Positions 36,086 through 47,036 are shown, counted from the first letter of the stretch. The stretch: 64,000 bases of DNA from Sarocladium kiliense (GCA_030734395.1 JAUZTG010000041.1:2356001-2420000); one strand, 5' to 3'. Numbers and translations: made by a program. The notes: a model not told the origin generated them from the sequence alone.

Positions 36086-37861
36086 ATGTCTGCAGCTACC
36101 GCGCCAGCAGCCCCTTTGGGCGGCAGCAATGCCACTTTCCGAGTGAGTGAAGCTCCATGGAAGCTTCAGGAGCCCCTCCACTGACCAGGCGCAGGACAAG
36201 GAGAAGCCCATGGCCGTTCGCTCGTCCAACATTGTTGCTGCACGAGGTATGTACCCAGATGAGTCTTCTCAATTTCTACGAATAAGCTCTGACTCTGGTT
36301 TACAGCTGTCGCCGATGCGATCCGAACCTCCCTGGGACCCCGCGGTATGGACAAGATGATTCGTAGCGGCAAGGGCGAGACGATTATCACAAACGACGGC
36401 AACACCATGCTCAAGAGCATGTCAGTCATGCACCCTACTGCCAAGATGCTGGTCAACTTGTCTGGTGCTCAGGATGTTGAGGCTGGTGACGGAACTACTT
36501 CAGTCGTTGTCATCTGCGGTAGCTTGCTCGGTGCTGCTGACCGCCTGCTCTCCAAGGGCATCCACCCCTCCGTCATCTCTGAGGCTTTCCAGCGTGCTGC
36601 TGCGGCCGCAGTCGAAGTTCTGCACGACATGTCCCAGCCTATCTCACTCACCGATACCGCGTCTCTCCTCCAGGCTGCGAACACCTCTCTCTCTTCCAAG
36701 ATCGTGTCGCAATACTCCAACCTGCTCGGACCCATGGCGGTCAACTCTGTCACCAAGACTATCGATCTCCGAACCGCCGATAACGTTGACCTCAAGAACA
36801 TCCGAATCATCAAGAAGGTCGGAGGTACGATCGAGGACAGCGAGCTTGTGGACGGTCTGGTTCTGAACCAGCCTGTGCTGAAGAACGCGGGTGGTCCATC
36901 AAGAATCGAGAAGGCGAGGATTGGTCTGATTCAGTTCCAACTCAGCCCTCCCAAGCCTGACGTAAGTCCTGCTTCTTGGCAGAATGAACTACCCCATAAA
37001 CTAACCAGTTTACTATAGATGGAGAACACAATTCAGGTCAACGATTACCGTCAAATGGACAAGATCGTCAAGGAGGAGCGTCTCTACCTCCTCAACATGG
37101 CGAAGAAGATTAAGAAGGCGAAGTGCAATGTCCTCCTCATCCAGAAGTCTATTCTCCGTGACGCCGTCAACGACCTGTCCCTCCACTTCCTCGCCAAGCT
37201 CGGCATCATGGCTATTAAGGACATTGAGCGCGACGAGGTCGAGTTCATCTGCAAGTCAACTGGCTGCAAACCCATTGCCGACATCGACTCTTTCACTGAG
37301 GATAAGCTCGGATCTGCTGATCTTGTCGAGGAGGTTCAGTCATCAGGATCACGTCTGGTCAAGGTCTCCGGCGCCAAGGCAACTGGTAAGACCGTCTCTG
37401 TGGTCGTCCGTGGTGCCAACTCCCTGATTCTCGAGGAGGCGGAGCGCAGTCTTCACGATGCACTTTGCGTCGTCCGCTGTCTGGTGAAGAAGAAGGCTCT
37501 CATTGCTGGTGGCGGTGCTCCTGAGATTGAGATCGCCGCACAGCTGTCCAAGCAGGCCCGCAGCCTGACTGGCACTGAGGCGATCTGCTGGAAGGCATTC
37601 GCCGATGCGATGGAGGTGATCCCCACAACCCTGGCAGAGAACGCCGGTCTGAACAGCATCAAGGTCGTGACGGACTTGCGGCACAGGCACGAGATGGGTG
37701 AAAAGAATGCTGGTGTCAGCATCCGGTCTGGTGGTGTCAACTCAAACATCGCCAAGGAGAACGTTCTCCAACCCCTGCTGGTGTGCACGAGCGCGATCGA
37801 GCTGGCAGCGGAGACGGTGAAGATGATTCTGAGGATAGACGACATCGCATTGACAAGGTAG
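36086..37861 (+). CDS. CCT4: T-complex protein 1 subunit delta (CCT4 chaperonin)
   Basis: Subunit of the cytosolic CCT/TRiC ring that folds actin, tubulin and others. Four exons: 36086-36142, 36195-36246, 36306-36961 and 37019-37861. The introns are 52, 59 and 57 bp, with matching phases. The product is 535 residues. After a short Ala-rich start it reads DKEKPMAVRSSNIVAARAVA and IRTSLGPRGMDKMI. ATP-site motifs TNDGNTML, GDGTTSVVV and GGGAPEIE are all present. Delta-specific phrases include DLRTADNVDLKNIRIIKK and KPIADIDSF. The C-terminus ends VKMILRIDDIALTR. The exon 4 frame starts with ATG but is not an independent gene. Placement beside RPT1 puts two proteostasis genes on one promoter region. 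Confidence 0.96.
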
Positions 37862-38270
37862 ACGGTGTTACGCCATAGTGAAGATACGATGTGCAAATAT
37901 ACCAACCCAAAAGGGCCTTGACGATGACCTTCAATCCGTCACTAGGGATACAGTGACACCTTCATGTTTGACTGAACCTATCTTACTCCTTATTCTGCAT
38001 TATAACATTCGACTTGTCAGCCAGCTAGCCAGTGCCGCAGCGTCATTCCTCTTTGACACTCCTCTGGGTTCCCTCATCGTTTCATCAGCAGTCAATAGCT
38101 GTCAGCCAGGTGCCGGCAGGTCTGATATTATCCTGCTCCTAATTCTCCCCAAACTCTTCGCATTTTCATATACACGCCCAACACCATCCTTCCTTGCAGT
38201 GCCTCACACTACCAATATTCCTCGCGCTACAGCAGCCTTTCTCTCCAAGTCGGCACCCAACAGCTTCACG
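37862..38270. other. Intergenic
   Basis: 409 bases holding the CCT4 3' region and the promoter and C/T-rich leader of the next small gene. Nothing else is recognisable. Confidence 0.5.
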
Positions 38271-38821
38271 ATGCCTGTCAAGCAAGACCACTCGGACGAT
38301 GATCCCAGCGACATGGTGCAGCAGAGCCAGGAACGCATCTACGAAGTTCGTCTTATCATCATCCATCGGTGTTCTCACCATTCCTGTGCCAATTTGCTGG
38401 TTTTACTGACAAAGTTCTGTGGTCTGCGAATAGCTTCGCCGTGATCGTGAGAATCGACTCGACAACGTCGTGGCCCTAAACAACGCGGCCATCAAGGACG
38501 CTCTGGCACGATTCAAGACGGCCAGGGAGGAGAAGGAGAAGAAAATGTAATTTCTCCGATTACCCTTTCATTGCTCTCGTGGGGTTCAGACCACAAAGCT
38601 GACGATTTCACAGTGCAGAGGAACAAGCTCAACAGGTCGAGGGCATTCTCAGCAAGGTGGAATTCCGCAAGAAGCTTGAAGAAGAGGCAATGAACGTGGT
38701 GAGGGAGGCCCACAAGCTGATGTTTGGAATGGAGGAGTTGATGGAGGAAGGGTTCAAGGGTAGGGAGAAGGATGCGGTGAAGCATTTGGATGAGAAGGTG
38801 ATCAAGAAGGAGTGCGATTAA
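38271..38821 (+). CDS. Small coiled-coil protein, unknown function
   Basis: Predicted exons are 38271-38345, 38434-38546 and 38614-38821. The introns are 88 and 67 bp, giving 131 residues. The first donor, gttcgt, is not the usual form, but only this choice keeps the frame open through exon 2. The protein starts with an acidic stretch (MPVKQDHSDDDPSD) and is then almost entirely charged helix (ALARFKTAREEKEKKIAEE, FRKKLEEEAMNVVREAHKLM). It is probably one long coiled coil. There is no membrane segment or enzyme motif. Such proteins are often scaffold or complex subunits, but I cannot name a family. It converges on COX17. I am fairly sure of exons 2 and 3 and less sure of exon 1. Confidence 0.68.
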
Positions 38822-39124
38822 GGGAGATTTCTCCTGGTGCTTTGCATTGATCTGGTGTCAGCTCGACACGGGGGCGTGCGAGAAGCTCATTTGATGTTGC
38901 TTCATGACAAAGCTGATGACAAGCCGGGTGAGCAGGAAAGGAGAGGTATCATTGCTGTGTTTTAACCAAGTCCGTCTATGATGCAATATTATACACGGCC
39001 GTTCGTCTTGCCGACTTTTCCGGGCTTGGCGCAGGTAACAACTTCGAAGCCTTCGTCAAAGTGCCTCCTCCTCTTTATCGTACAACTGCTCATCATCTTA
39101 CATCATCCTCTGCCCGTCTTCAGT
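38822..39124. other. Intergenic, convergent small coiled-coil gene / COX17
   Basis: 303 bases between converging stop codons, expected to hold two 3' untranslated regions. Nothing else is seen. Confidence 0.5.
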
Positions 39125-39499
39125 CTAGACCTTGTAGCCGAATCCAGCCATGCAGCTCTTGTATTGATCGACGAGGAAGATGCAGTCTTGGGCGGGATCC
39201 TTCGCGTTGGAGAAGAGCATGCACTCGTCGCGCTTGCTCTTTTCCTCCTTGCAGACGCAGCAGGGCTGTTGGAGTCAGTATCTGTTCGATTCGTACGCTG
39301 GAGTTCGTAGAAGATTGGTAATATATAGCTCACCTTTGGACGGGAGGCTTCGTTATTGGAGGTTGAGGTCGAGGGCTGAGAGCCGGCACCTGTTCCAAGA
39401 ATGGTCAGTCAGCAAATGGTCACTTGTACACTCGGATCAATTGCTCCAATCCTCGTTGGTGAGGAAGTACGAACCGATTGGTAGTGACTTGGCGTCCAT
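39125..39499 (-). CDS. COX17: Copper chaperone Cox17
   Basis: Delivers copper to Sco1 and Cox11 in the mitochondrial intermembrane space for assembly of cytochrome c oxidase. Three tiny exons: 39499-39475, 39389-39334 and 39265-39125. The introns are 85 and 68 bp. The product is 73 residues. The copper-binding KPCCVC lies at residues 27-32. The coiled-coil-helix domain follows, with RDECMLF and DQYKSCMAGFGYKV, and its cysteines form the two disulfides. Residues 9-26 are Ser/Thr-rich and variable in the family. The first donor is gttcgt, the same unusual form as in the neighbouring gene at 38271. The gene is easy to miss because no exon alone encodes the whole protein; the identification is firm. 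Confidence 0.95.
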
Positions 39500-40772
39500 T
39501 GTGACTATGTGTGTTGTTTTTGGTGGGGAAACGAGCGCCAGACTTGTCGTGTTGAGTGGTTGTGGGAAGAAAGGTGGAAAGTTTGCTACGGGAATCTTTA
39601 GGTGATGCCATTGCGACAGTCGATCGGCGGGTTTGGGGTGTTGCGACTTCGGGGATTTCTAAGCGGGAAACGGGCCAATCATGGTGCAGCCCGGCCGATG
39701 TATGTGCACGTATATGTTCGTGTAAACCATAAGCAGAGTTGATATACAATGTCATTGTCGAAAAGCTAGAAGAGATCTGGGATTGATAATACACACAAGT
39801 TGTAAGCACTTCAGCGAGAGCCATGTCTGTGCGAATGTTGCATTGCGATGCGACCTCTCTGGGGTCAACGCTGGGCAAATTAGCGTTTGAGACGCATCAC
39901 GGACCGGTCTAGATTCTGGGGTATAAACTTTCAGATGATCTGAAGATCTGTGACTGAGTTCAATGTGATTCACCTGGGCGTGCTCCGTGGCAATTTTGAT
40001 CTGCCATGTGTTGTCAATGGTGTAGCTCTTATCGTCTTTGGGGACGGGACGACTACTAGTGAGGAAACTATAGAGGCCATCTCCCGGGTGCTGTAACCGA
40101 GCCAAGAGCGGTGAAACCATTGATCGAAAGCATGAAGACTCACCGCCAACAGCCATCCCATGGCAACACACTTTGTTTCGCAATAAATACACAGTCAATC
40201 AAGAAAACGCATCCATCGGCACTCAGATCATCCCGTGTGCGATTCAGGGTAGCTCATCTCGGCACGCAGCCACCCCCGAACACCGCTGCAGCTGTGGCTG
40301 AACCTGGATTCGCCACATCTCCGACCGCTGGCCCCGATTCCCGCCTCGCCCACCACCTTCTATCCGCAAACCCGCCGCCCACTCACACCCACTCACGTAC
40401 TCACTTACACAGCAGGGCGACGCGGCCTTGCCAGCCCATTCGTGACTCGTCCAGGCCCTTCCACTAACTGTGACTCCTTATTGCCACGCAAGTGCGTTTC
40501 CCCTTGCCTGCCTTGCACTACTGGATTGATCAGGGGCCGCGTGCACACCTTTTGCCTGCCTGTATTGGGTGTGGTACACGTCTGGGGCCAGGTAAGGTGG
40601 TGTACGTACGACGCTGTTGCCCATGAGAGGCGAATGTTGTCCTTCATGTATAAGTAAACCTCCATATCTCGATCTAGATAATCTTTCCTATTCATCTTCA
40701 TCATCTATCTCTTACATCTCCATCCTCATCTATAACCTCACCAACTTCACCATATCAGGTCACCCCATCATC
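39500..40772. promoter_or_regulatory. Divergent upstream region COX17 / Hsp20 gene
   Basis: 1.27 kb between divergent starts. A TATA-like sequence, tataag, at 40649-40654 lies about 120 bp before the Hsp20 start, and the 100 bases before that start are C/T-rich. One AGGGG, the stress-element core, occurs near 40531. I did not find a clean array of nGAAnnTTCn heat-shock units. No coding frame is supported. Confidence 0.4.
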
Positions 40773-41891
40773 ATGGCTTACCAACATGCCGATCCCTTCT
40801 GGGACTTCATCCGCAACTTCGACCCGAACAACGCTGGCTCCAATCATGGCCCCCCTCCGGAGTTCCTGAGGGGCTTCCCCTTCTTCCAACCTCCCCACGC
40901 CCGTCCCGGAAGCCCTCCCCACCACGGCCCTGGCGGCCGTCATAGATCCCGTCGAGGACCTCCTCATGGACCTCCTCACGGTCCACCCCACGGCCCTCAC
41001 CGTGGACCTCCTCATGGCCCGCCTCCTCACCCATGGGCTGGTCCCTTTGCTTGGGCCGACTGGGCAAACTCGAGCCACGAAGGTGGCCCATGGCAGCAGC
41101 AGCAGCAGCAGGAGGGTAACACTGCTCAGACTACCGAGCAGCAGACCACCTCTGCCCCTGCCCCTGACGCTGCGCAGACCTCTCAACAGGAGAAGGAGAA
41201 GCCTAGCTCTCCTGATACCATGATGGGAGACTCTGATGCTCCCGATCCAGCAGAGGTCACTCCCGACGAGGATGAGCAGTCCGAGAACAACAACCCTCCT
41301 CCATACGCTCGCGGCCACTGCCGTCGTGGTGCTGGTCGCCGCTGTCGCGAAGGTCGCCGCGGTCACACCCAAGAAGGTCCCTTCCCCTTCGACCTCTCCG
41401 CGCTCCTGTCCAACCTCTCCTCCCACCCCTTCGTCCAAAACCTCCAGACCCAAGCCGCCGAAGTCGCCCAAGCAGCCACTTCTGCCGCAAACAACGCTTC
41501 CTCATCCCCCGCCTCTTTCTCCCCACCCCTCGACCTCTTCAGCACTCCCACTACCTACGTCTTACACCTTTCCATCCCTGGCGCTCTCAAGCCTGACATC
41601 GGCGTCGACTGGGACCCGGAGCGCAACATTCTCCGCGTAGCCGGTGTCGTCCATCGTCCCGGCGATGAGGAGTTCCAGAGAATGCTTGTTCAGGGTGAGA
41701 GGCGTGTTGGTGAGTTTGCGAGGGAGGTGAGGTTGCCACCCAAGACTTGGGCTGCCGTTGATGAGAACGGCAGGGAGGACGAGATTGATGCGGATGGGAT
41801 CACCGCGAAGATGGAGGATGGTGTGTTGGTTGTGACGGTCCCCAAGGTTGAGAAGGAGTGGACTGAGATCCGCAAGGTTGATATTGAGTAA
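40773..41891 (+). CDS. Small heat shock protein (Hsp20/alpha-crystallin) with long low-complexity N-terminus
   Basis: 372 residues from the ATG at 40773, no introns. The alpha-crystallin domain covers about residues 257-366 (TTYVLHLSIPGALKPDIGVD, ILRVAGVVHRP, REVRLPP, GITAKMEDGVLVVTVPKVEK). Small heat shock proteins hold unfolding proteins in soluble form during stress. The part before it, about 255 residues, is far longer than usual. It has an aromatic start (DPFWDFIRNFDP), about six GPPHGP-type repeats at residues 65-85, a run of Gln near 110, an acidic region, and an Arg/Cys/Gly patch (GHCRRGAGRRCREGRRGH) near residue 182. No clear C-terminal IxI motif is seen; it ends RKVDIE. The frame is intact throughout, with GC-rich codons in the repeats. 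Confidence 0.9.
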   Translation: MAYQHADPFWDFIRNFDPNNAGSNHGPPPEFLRGFPFFQPPHARPGSPPHHGPGGRHRSRRGPPHGPPHGPPHGPHRGPPHGPPPHPWAGPFAWADWANSSHEGGPWQQQQQQEGNTAQTTEQQTTSAPAPDAAQTSQQEKEKPSSPDTMMGDSDAPDPAEVTPDEDEQSENNNPPPYARGHCRRGAGRRCREGRRGHTQEGPFPFDLSALLSNLSSHPFVQNLQTQAAEVAQAATSAANNASSSPASFSPPLDLFSTPTTYVLHLSIPGALKPDIGVDWDPERNILRVAGVVHRPGDEEFQRMLVQGERRVGEFAREVRLPPKTWAAVDENGREDEIDADGITAKMEDGVLVVTVPKVEKEWTEIRKVDIE

Positions 41892-42468
41892 GCGGAGCGG
41901 CAATGCCCTTTGAATTTCTCTCTTGATGTTTGCGCATGTTTTCTATGCCTTCTGCACTAGTCTGCTTCAACCCCATGTCTTACTCAATTTGCTGGCCCTT
42001 GATATTGAAACAAATAATACGAAATACTATCACGCTTGAAGAACTCGCCCGAACCATCTCTCGGCCCGTGACTGCTGTAGGTTTGTAAACACTTATCGTT
42101 GGTGAGTCCTGCATGCACAGTGACCAATGCCATGTTAAAGTGTAATCAAATTGGATAACAACAAAATGCAGACTACGCCTAATCTTATGCACGGGTATAT
42201 GCTAACGTTCCAATCCAAGGCGATCTTGGATCTCCCATGTCCTGGCTGATGATATGAAAAAGAAAAGCAGGCACCTTGCTGAAAGCCCAGTGGATGCCGC
42301 TTGACGGGGCCCCCTTTCTTCAGATGTGCTCTGCCACGCTGCAGCAGCAAGTGGGCAGAGCACGAAGAGTTCAACCCCAGGCTCAAAATAATAGTAGTGT
42401 AAAGTGGCCCATAACATCAACTCCTCATATTCAACGTGAAAGTCGTGATCGTCTCAGAAGCACCATCC
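41892..42468. other. Intergenic, convergent
   Basis: 577 bases between two converging genes, presumably holding their 3' untranslated regions. No feature is recognised. Confidence 0.5.
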
Positions 42469-44073
42469 TCATTTGCGCAGCTCCTTGGTGACCTCCTCGC
42501 GGACATGAGAAGACCACTTGAGAATGGCGGCCTCGAAATCTCTCCAGACTTGGGGCCCGCTGTTGTAGACGATGCCAAGAGGATCAACAGAAAGCAAAAC
42601 CTCGAATCGCAGTTCTGCAGCCTTGACCCAATATCTCAGGTTCTCCGCTGCACGGTATGGCTTTTGTGTGTCTGTGTGAAAGGTTGGGATGGCTCCGAAA
42701 CGTCTTCTCGAGCGCTTAACAAGCGCGTTGTGAAGTTTGACCAAGCGTAGCCCATTTTGCATCGACTGCAAGAATGGAGTTGGTAACTCGGCTGCGTTTG
42801 AAACAGGCGTCCACTCAGGCAGGGGCTCTGCATCAGGGTCCATGGATGACAGAAAGGCTCTCTCGCGCTCCAGCTCACGTCCGGTCCAGTCACCCTCCAG
42901 CCAAGTCCACGAGGCATGCTCGGCTCGCACTGCAGCTTCGATTTTCTCCTCTTCTCTCAAGATGCCAAACACGCTCTCGACCCAGCCACTCATAGTACGA
43001 CATTCCTCGTCCTTTATGCCACCCTTGAAGCCCCTGGTGGCCATCTGTTTTAGCACTTCCATGACTGCAAGTAGATCAGCGCGAACTTGTTTCTCTGGCT
43101 TAATCATGTCCAGCCTGTCCGGCAGTTCATGTGCAGTGTAGTATATCTTAGCAGCACGAATGGCCAGGGTGACTACATCCAGAATGTGCATTCCCTGCAG
43201 TTCAAACCAGCCTTGGGAGTTTTCCTCGGGCATATTGGGAAGTTTTGGGGTGCCTGGCGGTTCCTCATAGCTTCCCGTCTTGCGTTCGTCAACCTCACGA
43301 AGAGCTTTTGCGGCATCCGAGAGTGTTGTCTCCAGTTCCTCCTTGAGCTCCTCTATTGTTGGAGGTTTGGGCACGGTAGGTTGCTTGTGGTGATATGTGC
43401 TGACAGTGGGCGGCAGCATCCCGGGATCTGAGGCGAAACTGTCCTCGAAACAATCGTCATCGGCATTGTCCTCGACAGGTGACTCCATCATGATTCCTAG
43501 ACCTTCATTTTGCGCCCCCAGGTCTGGGCTGCTGCCCATAGAAGCATACGAGGAGTCACTGTCAGCCCCAATGATCCTGAGTGATGTTGTATCGAGGGCG
43601 GACAAGTCCAAGGTCCCACGGTTGTCCTGTTTCTTTCGGGCGAGCTGACCACCTTTTCCGTCAAGGAGCCCTGTCCTAGCAAAGTAATACTGCAGATGGG
43701 CTATGCTGCCAAGGCTCATGACGCTCTCTCGAGACTTTGCACTGGCAGCGAAGTCGGTGCCCTGGGGTCGCATGTATCCCCTCCGCCGGCCATGTTTGCC
43801 TTCGCCCGATGATTGCCGTGTGAGATTGGAAACGTCGGATCGGCGATGGTAGCTCCCAGAGGACTGGCGCGAGGTCGTGTCGCTCCCGAGGGAGTCCCGT
43901 GAAGGACCATCGGTCGAGGATCCGTGTGACATGGAAGAAGCGGTCGAGACGCAACGGGACAGCTCTGGACAAGCCCCGATTGCGGCGGTCGGCGAAGTCT
44001 CGAATGATGGAGAATCGGAACGGTAGGTCGGAGGTGGCTGTGGTACACTCCGGGACTCAGCAGCAGACGCCAT
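42469..44073 (-). CDS. Uncharacterised conserved-looking protein
   Basis: A single open frame of 534 residues starting MASAAESRSVPQPPPTYRSD. The first 250 residues are Ser-rich and look disordered, with basic patches (KHGRRRGYMRPQG). From about 250 the protein is ordered and helical. It has PTIEELKEELETTLSDAAKA, GWFELQGMHILDVVTLAIRA and KIYYTAHELPDRLDM. A Trp-rich charged segment (ASWTWLEGDWTGRELERE) follows, and the C-terminal helix contains WRDFEAAILKWSSHVREEV. I do not recognise the family or any catalytic motif. The Ser-rich head with a folded tail recalls cortical or signalling adaptor proteins of filamentous fungi, but that is only a resemblance. The length and composition make it a confident gene. 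Confidence 0.8.
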   Translation of the reverse strand: MASAAESRSVPQPPPTYRSDSPSFETSPTAAIGACPELSRCVSTASSMSHGSSTDGPSRDSLGSDTTSRQSSGSYHRRSDVSNLTRQSSGEGKHGRRRGYMRPQGTDFAASAKSRESVMSLGSIAHLQYYFARTGLLDGKGGQLARKKQDNRGTLDLSALDTTSLRIIGADSDSSYASMGSSPDLGAQNEGLGIMMESPVEDNADDDCFEDSFASDPGMLPPTVSTYHHKQPTVPKPPTIEELKEELETTLSDAAKALREVDERKTGSYEEPPGTPKLPNMPEENSQGWFELQGMHILDVVTLAIRAAKIYYTAHELPDRLDMIKPEKQVRADLLAVMEVLKQMATRGFKGGIKDEECRTMSGWVESVFGILREEEKIEAAVRAEHASWTWLEGDWTGRELERERAFLSSMDPDAEPLPEWTPVSNAAELPTPFLQSMQNGLRLVKLHNALVKRSRRRFGAIPTFHTDTQKPYRAAENLRYWVKAAELRFEVLLSVDPLGIVYNSGPQVWRDFEAAILKWSSHVREEVTKELRK

Positions 44074-46449
44074 GTGTCCAACTCAGGGATCGGGACGATG
44101 TCTGTCCCGTGATGCGAATGCACGTTGTCGTCGTCAGGAGTACACCAGTAGGATAGCTTGAATTGTCGACGGGGCACCTCCACTCTTAGGCAAGCGTGGC
44201 GTTGGTTGTATAAGTGCTAGCGTGACGATCCTCCAGGAAGCCTGGTCGTGCAATAGCAATAGTTGGGTGTTATATGGCCCAGCTATCAAGCGAGCGATCA
44301 AAGAGAGCAAATGATGAGAGTCGAGAGCTTGAGCAAAAGAGCAAAGACGGTGTGGCTGTCGCCTCGATTGACAACGAGAAACCCCCGATGCGGGACACGG
44401 TGGGTTGTATCAGGGGTTAGACCAGGGTGAAGACGAAATTGCGTGAGCGGCGCGGCGCGTTGGTGAACTGGTGTTGAGTGACTGGCGGGGAAACGCGCAA
44501 AGGACACCGCGTGACGTGTGCGTGCGAGATGAGCCGAGGGATTGTCTGCAGCCTTTGGTGATAGAATATCGGAATATCGGATCTTGGATCTGGCGGAGCA
44601 AACGATGGTGATGTGTTGGTTGCTGGGTGCAGGTCGACGACTTTTTAGGCAGAGACCAGGAGGTGGTTGGCGTCGATAGTATATAAATGGGGGTCCTTGA
44701 GAATCAGGCACGGGCAGGAGTAGAGGGCCGTTCTTTCTTGATTGGATGATGCCCTTGGAGATGTCGTGGCAGGTGCGTATGGACGTAGACAAGAAAGGAA
44801 GGGGCATCCCTCACATTGAGGGAAGGAAGGGGCCGGCTGCAACGCCCTCTTGTACCTGCCCTTCTTTCGACAACGCACGTATTTGACCTCTAATCTCACT
44901 GCAGCATTCTTTTCTCCGTCTTCAATATCCACGGCCAGTCCCATCCATCGCCCCTCGGTCATTGGTTTCTTCACCAAGGCGGGTTCACCGTTGAAACGTC
45001 AACGTCAATGCTCAGTGCTTCTGGCCCAGCAACCAACCGCAGCCACGGGCAACCACAAATTTCTGCGACAAAGGGGGCTACCGGAATGATGGCGTCCCCG
45101 CGCTTCAACAACGAGAGCAATGGTTTTGAGACATGTTCTTTAGATGCATTTAGGAAATGCCTCTCAGCAGCCGCCCGACTGACGCTCAGGCACTTGGCCC
45201 GTCGGCCATCGGCGTCACATTGACATGTGTACAGGGATGTGAGGACCACAATGATCCGTTGGCCCCGGATCACCCTTCAGTCAACTTGCAGCCGGACAAG
45301 CACCTACAAAGGCGACCGGTATTGACAATTGCAACAATCATCATGATATCGACAGCAATGAGAATCTTAGCTGTGCTCTACCGTCTAGCTTACTTACTAT
45401 CGCCCAGGTAGCATTGCTTATTTACATGGTTCTTGATGGAGGCTGCCTGTATCAACAATGACAACCGCAGACACCTGAGCAAGGAGAGCGTTCTCACGTT
45501 ATGAGACGGCTTCGGTGATTGTAATTTCTTCCAGGAGTCGATATGACTGTGCAAAATAGTCTAGACCGCAGGTCACATTCAAGCCTCCGGACGTCGAAGA
45601 CCTCGGTCGAAGTTGCCCCGCCAGCCGAATGTACACGAAACCGATGATTCTGACACGTAGTTGGACCACCCCTCGGCAGACCCACGACTTCCAAACTTGC
45701 GCTCACATCTTTTGGACGAACAATCAAGGTTCAACCCGTATGAATGATCGCAGCATAAGGGACGCTTTCCATTCCATTCGAGACAATTCCCTACTTATCC
45801 TCTCGTGAAGGATGTGACATGGACCAGGCCGTGAGGGTGACCATGTTCTGCGAACTAATGATCCCAAGATCCGATCAATAAGGCCATCTGCTATAACTTC
45901 CACGAGGCTTCGTAGGACAATGGTAGTGACTCTACCCCTGTCACGGCTCATGAGCCGTGGCCAGCGAATGGAGAGGGGCTCGGAAATGAGACTTCAGCCC
46001 AATGAGGTTACTTGACCCCTTTGAATCACTGCATGATGTGCATATAACGTAGATGCTGCATGAGATAGTTGGTAGAACAAAGGTTCATGGGCAAGCCACA
46101 GCAGAGTAGAAAGGTTGCCTATATATCTGCGACAAGAGAATTCACAACCTGGGAGGCAGCTGAATCTCCATGTGCCTTCTGCCACAGTGCTCTAGGGGCA
46201 AGGTTGGCTTGTCAGGGGCAGCCTGCAAATGAGCAATTTGGATGAACCCTTGAGCATCCTGAGTTGCTGTGGTACTGGAGGGGCGGCATGGAACGGGGCT
46301 GTCTGCACCGTTAGCCTGCTATCATCCTTATTAACACCGGACCAGGCCTTGAGGATGGCGATCTACTAGGATGAGAAGCCAGGAGACCCTTTGTGCCTTG
46401 CCTGGACCCCTGTTCGCGTTCCTGGTGGCTCTGGACTCGCATGGCGATC
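44074..46449. other. Gene-poor region
   Basis: 2.4 kb upstream of the 42469 gene without a supported gene. The first 900 bases should include its promoter and leader. At 45942-45959 there is a perfect 18-base palindrome, cacggctcatgagccgtg. I found no transposon ends, tRNA or protein-like frame. Confidence 0.5.
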
Positions 46450-47036
46450 AAGTGTGGTCTGGTTGGTGTGTGTGGGGGTCGAACTGCACCAGGTTGGTCC
46501 AAACCTTGAACCATGTTGGCGGGAGCGGGAGAAGCAACAGTTGACGTGCTGATGGTGATGGTGAAGAGATGGTTTCCGTATCTCGCAATGTCTGTGCGAT
46601 CTGATGTGGCCACTGACTCTCGACCACAATGGCAGCCAAGGACGACCCCAATGAATTGATGAACCCCGTGCCAATAGTCTCTGAGCTTAAGTAGGCGAAG
46701 TCGTTGATGTACAGGAAGGTCTCGATCATCAAGCGGATTCAACCACGCCGGTTTGAGATGGAGCAAAGCTCGTCTTAACTGCGCAATTGCTGCATATCCT
46801 ACTGGTGTTAATCGCCTCGGTGCCTCAACCTCGATGGCCATTCGATCATTCGCTAGTGTGTGGTTGACTGCGTATACTACATCATTTGGCATGATCCAGT
46901 ACGCGGCCGAGAGAACTCTTGTCGGTCAACGAGCCTCCAAAGCGTTGCTGACAATGTGATCAACCAGGTCTCTGAAGAATGCAAAGTCAAACCGTTCGCA
47001 CCCCTGTTGATCCTGGAAGTTTGGTAGCGCCGCCAT
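46450..47036 (-). pseudogene. Decayed protein-coding gene with in-frame stop and probable frameshift
   Basis: From an ATG at 47036 the minus strand reads a protein-like sequence with aromatic and hydrophobic spacing (CERFDFAFFRDLVDHIV). It meets a TGA at 46928-46926 after 36 codons, then continues in the same frame as SAAYWIMPNDVVYAVNHT, EVEAPRRLTPVGYAAIAQLR and ALLHLKPAWLNPL. Near 46735 the protein-like character moves to the +1 frame (MIETFLYINDFAYLSSETIG, SLAAIVVESQW), which runs to 46448. A stop plus a frameshift suggests a disabled gene of unknown family. No intron can bridge the TGA, because no GT...AG pair fits. A chance open frame or a sequencing error remains possible. Confidence 0.42.

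Noticed and set aside
40755..41471. 238-codon minus-strand frame across the Hsp20 gene
   Set aside because: It is the complement of the Gly-Pro-His and acidic repeats; only composition keeps it open.
46311..46447. C-terminal extension of the frame starting at 46892
   Set aside because: Pro/Ser/Arg-rich and unlike the upstream part; probably read in the wrong frame after a shift.
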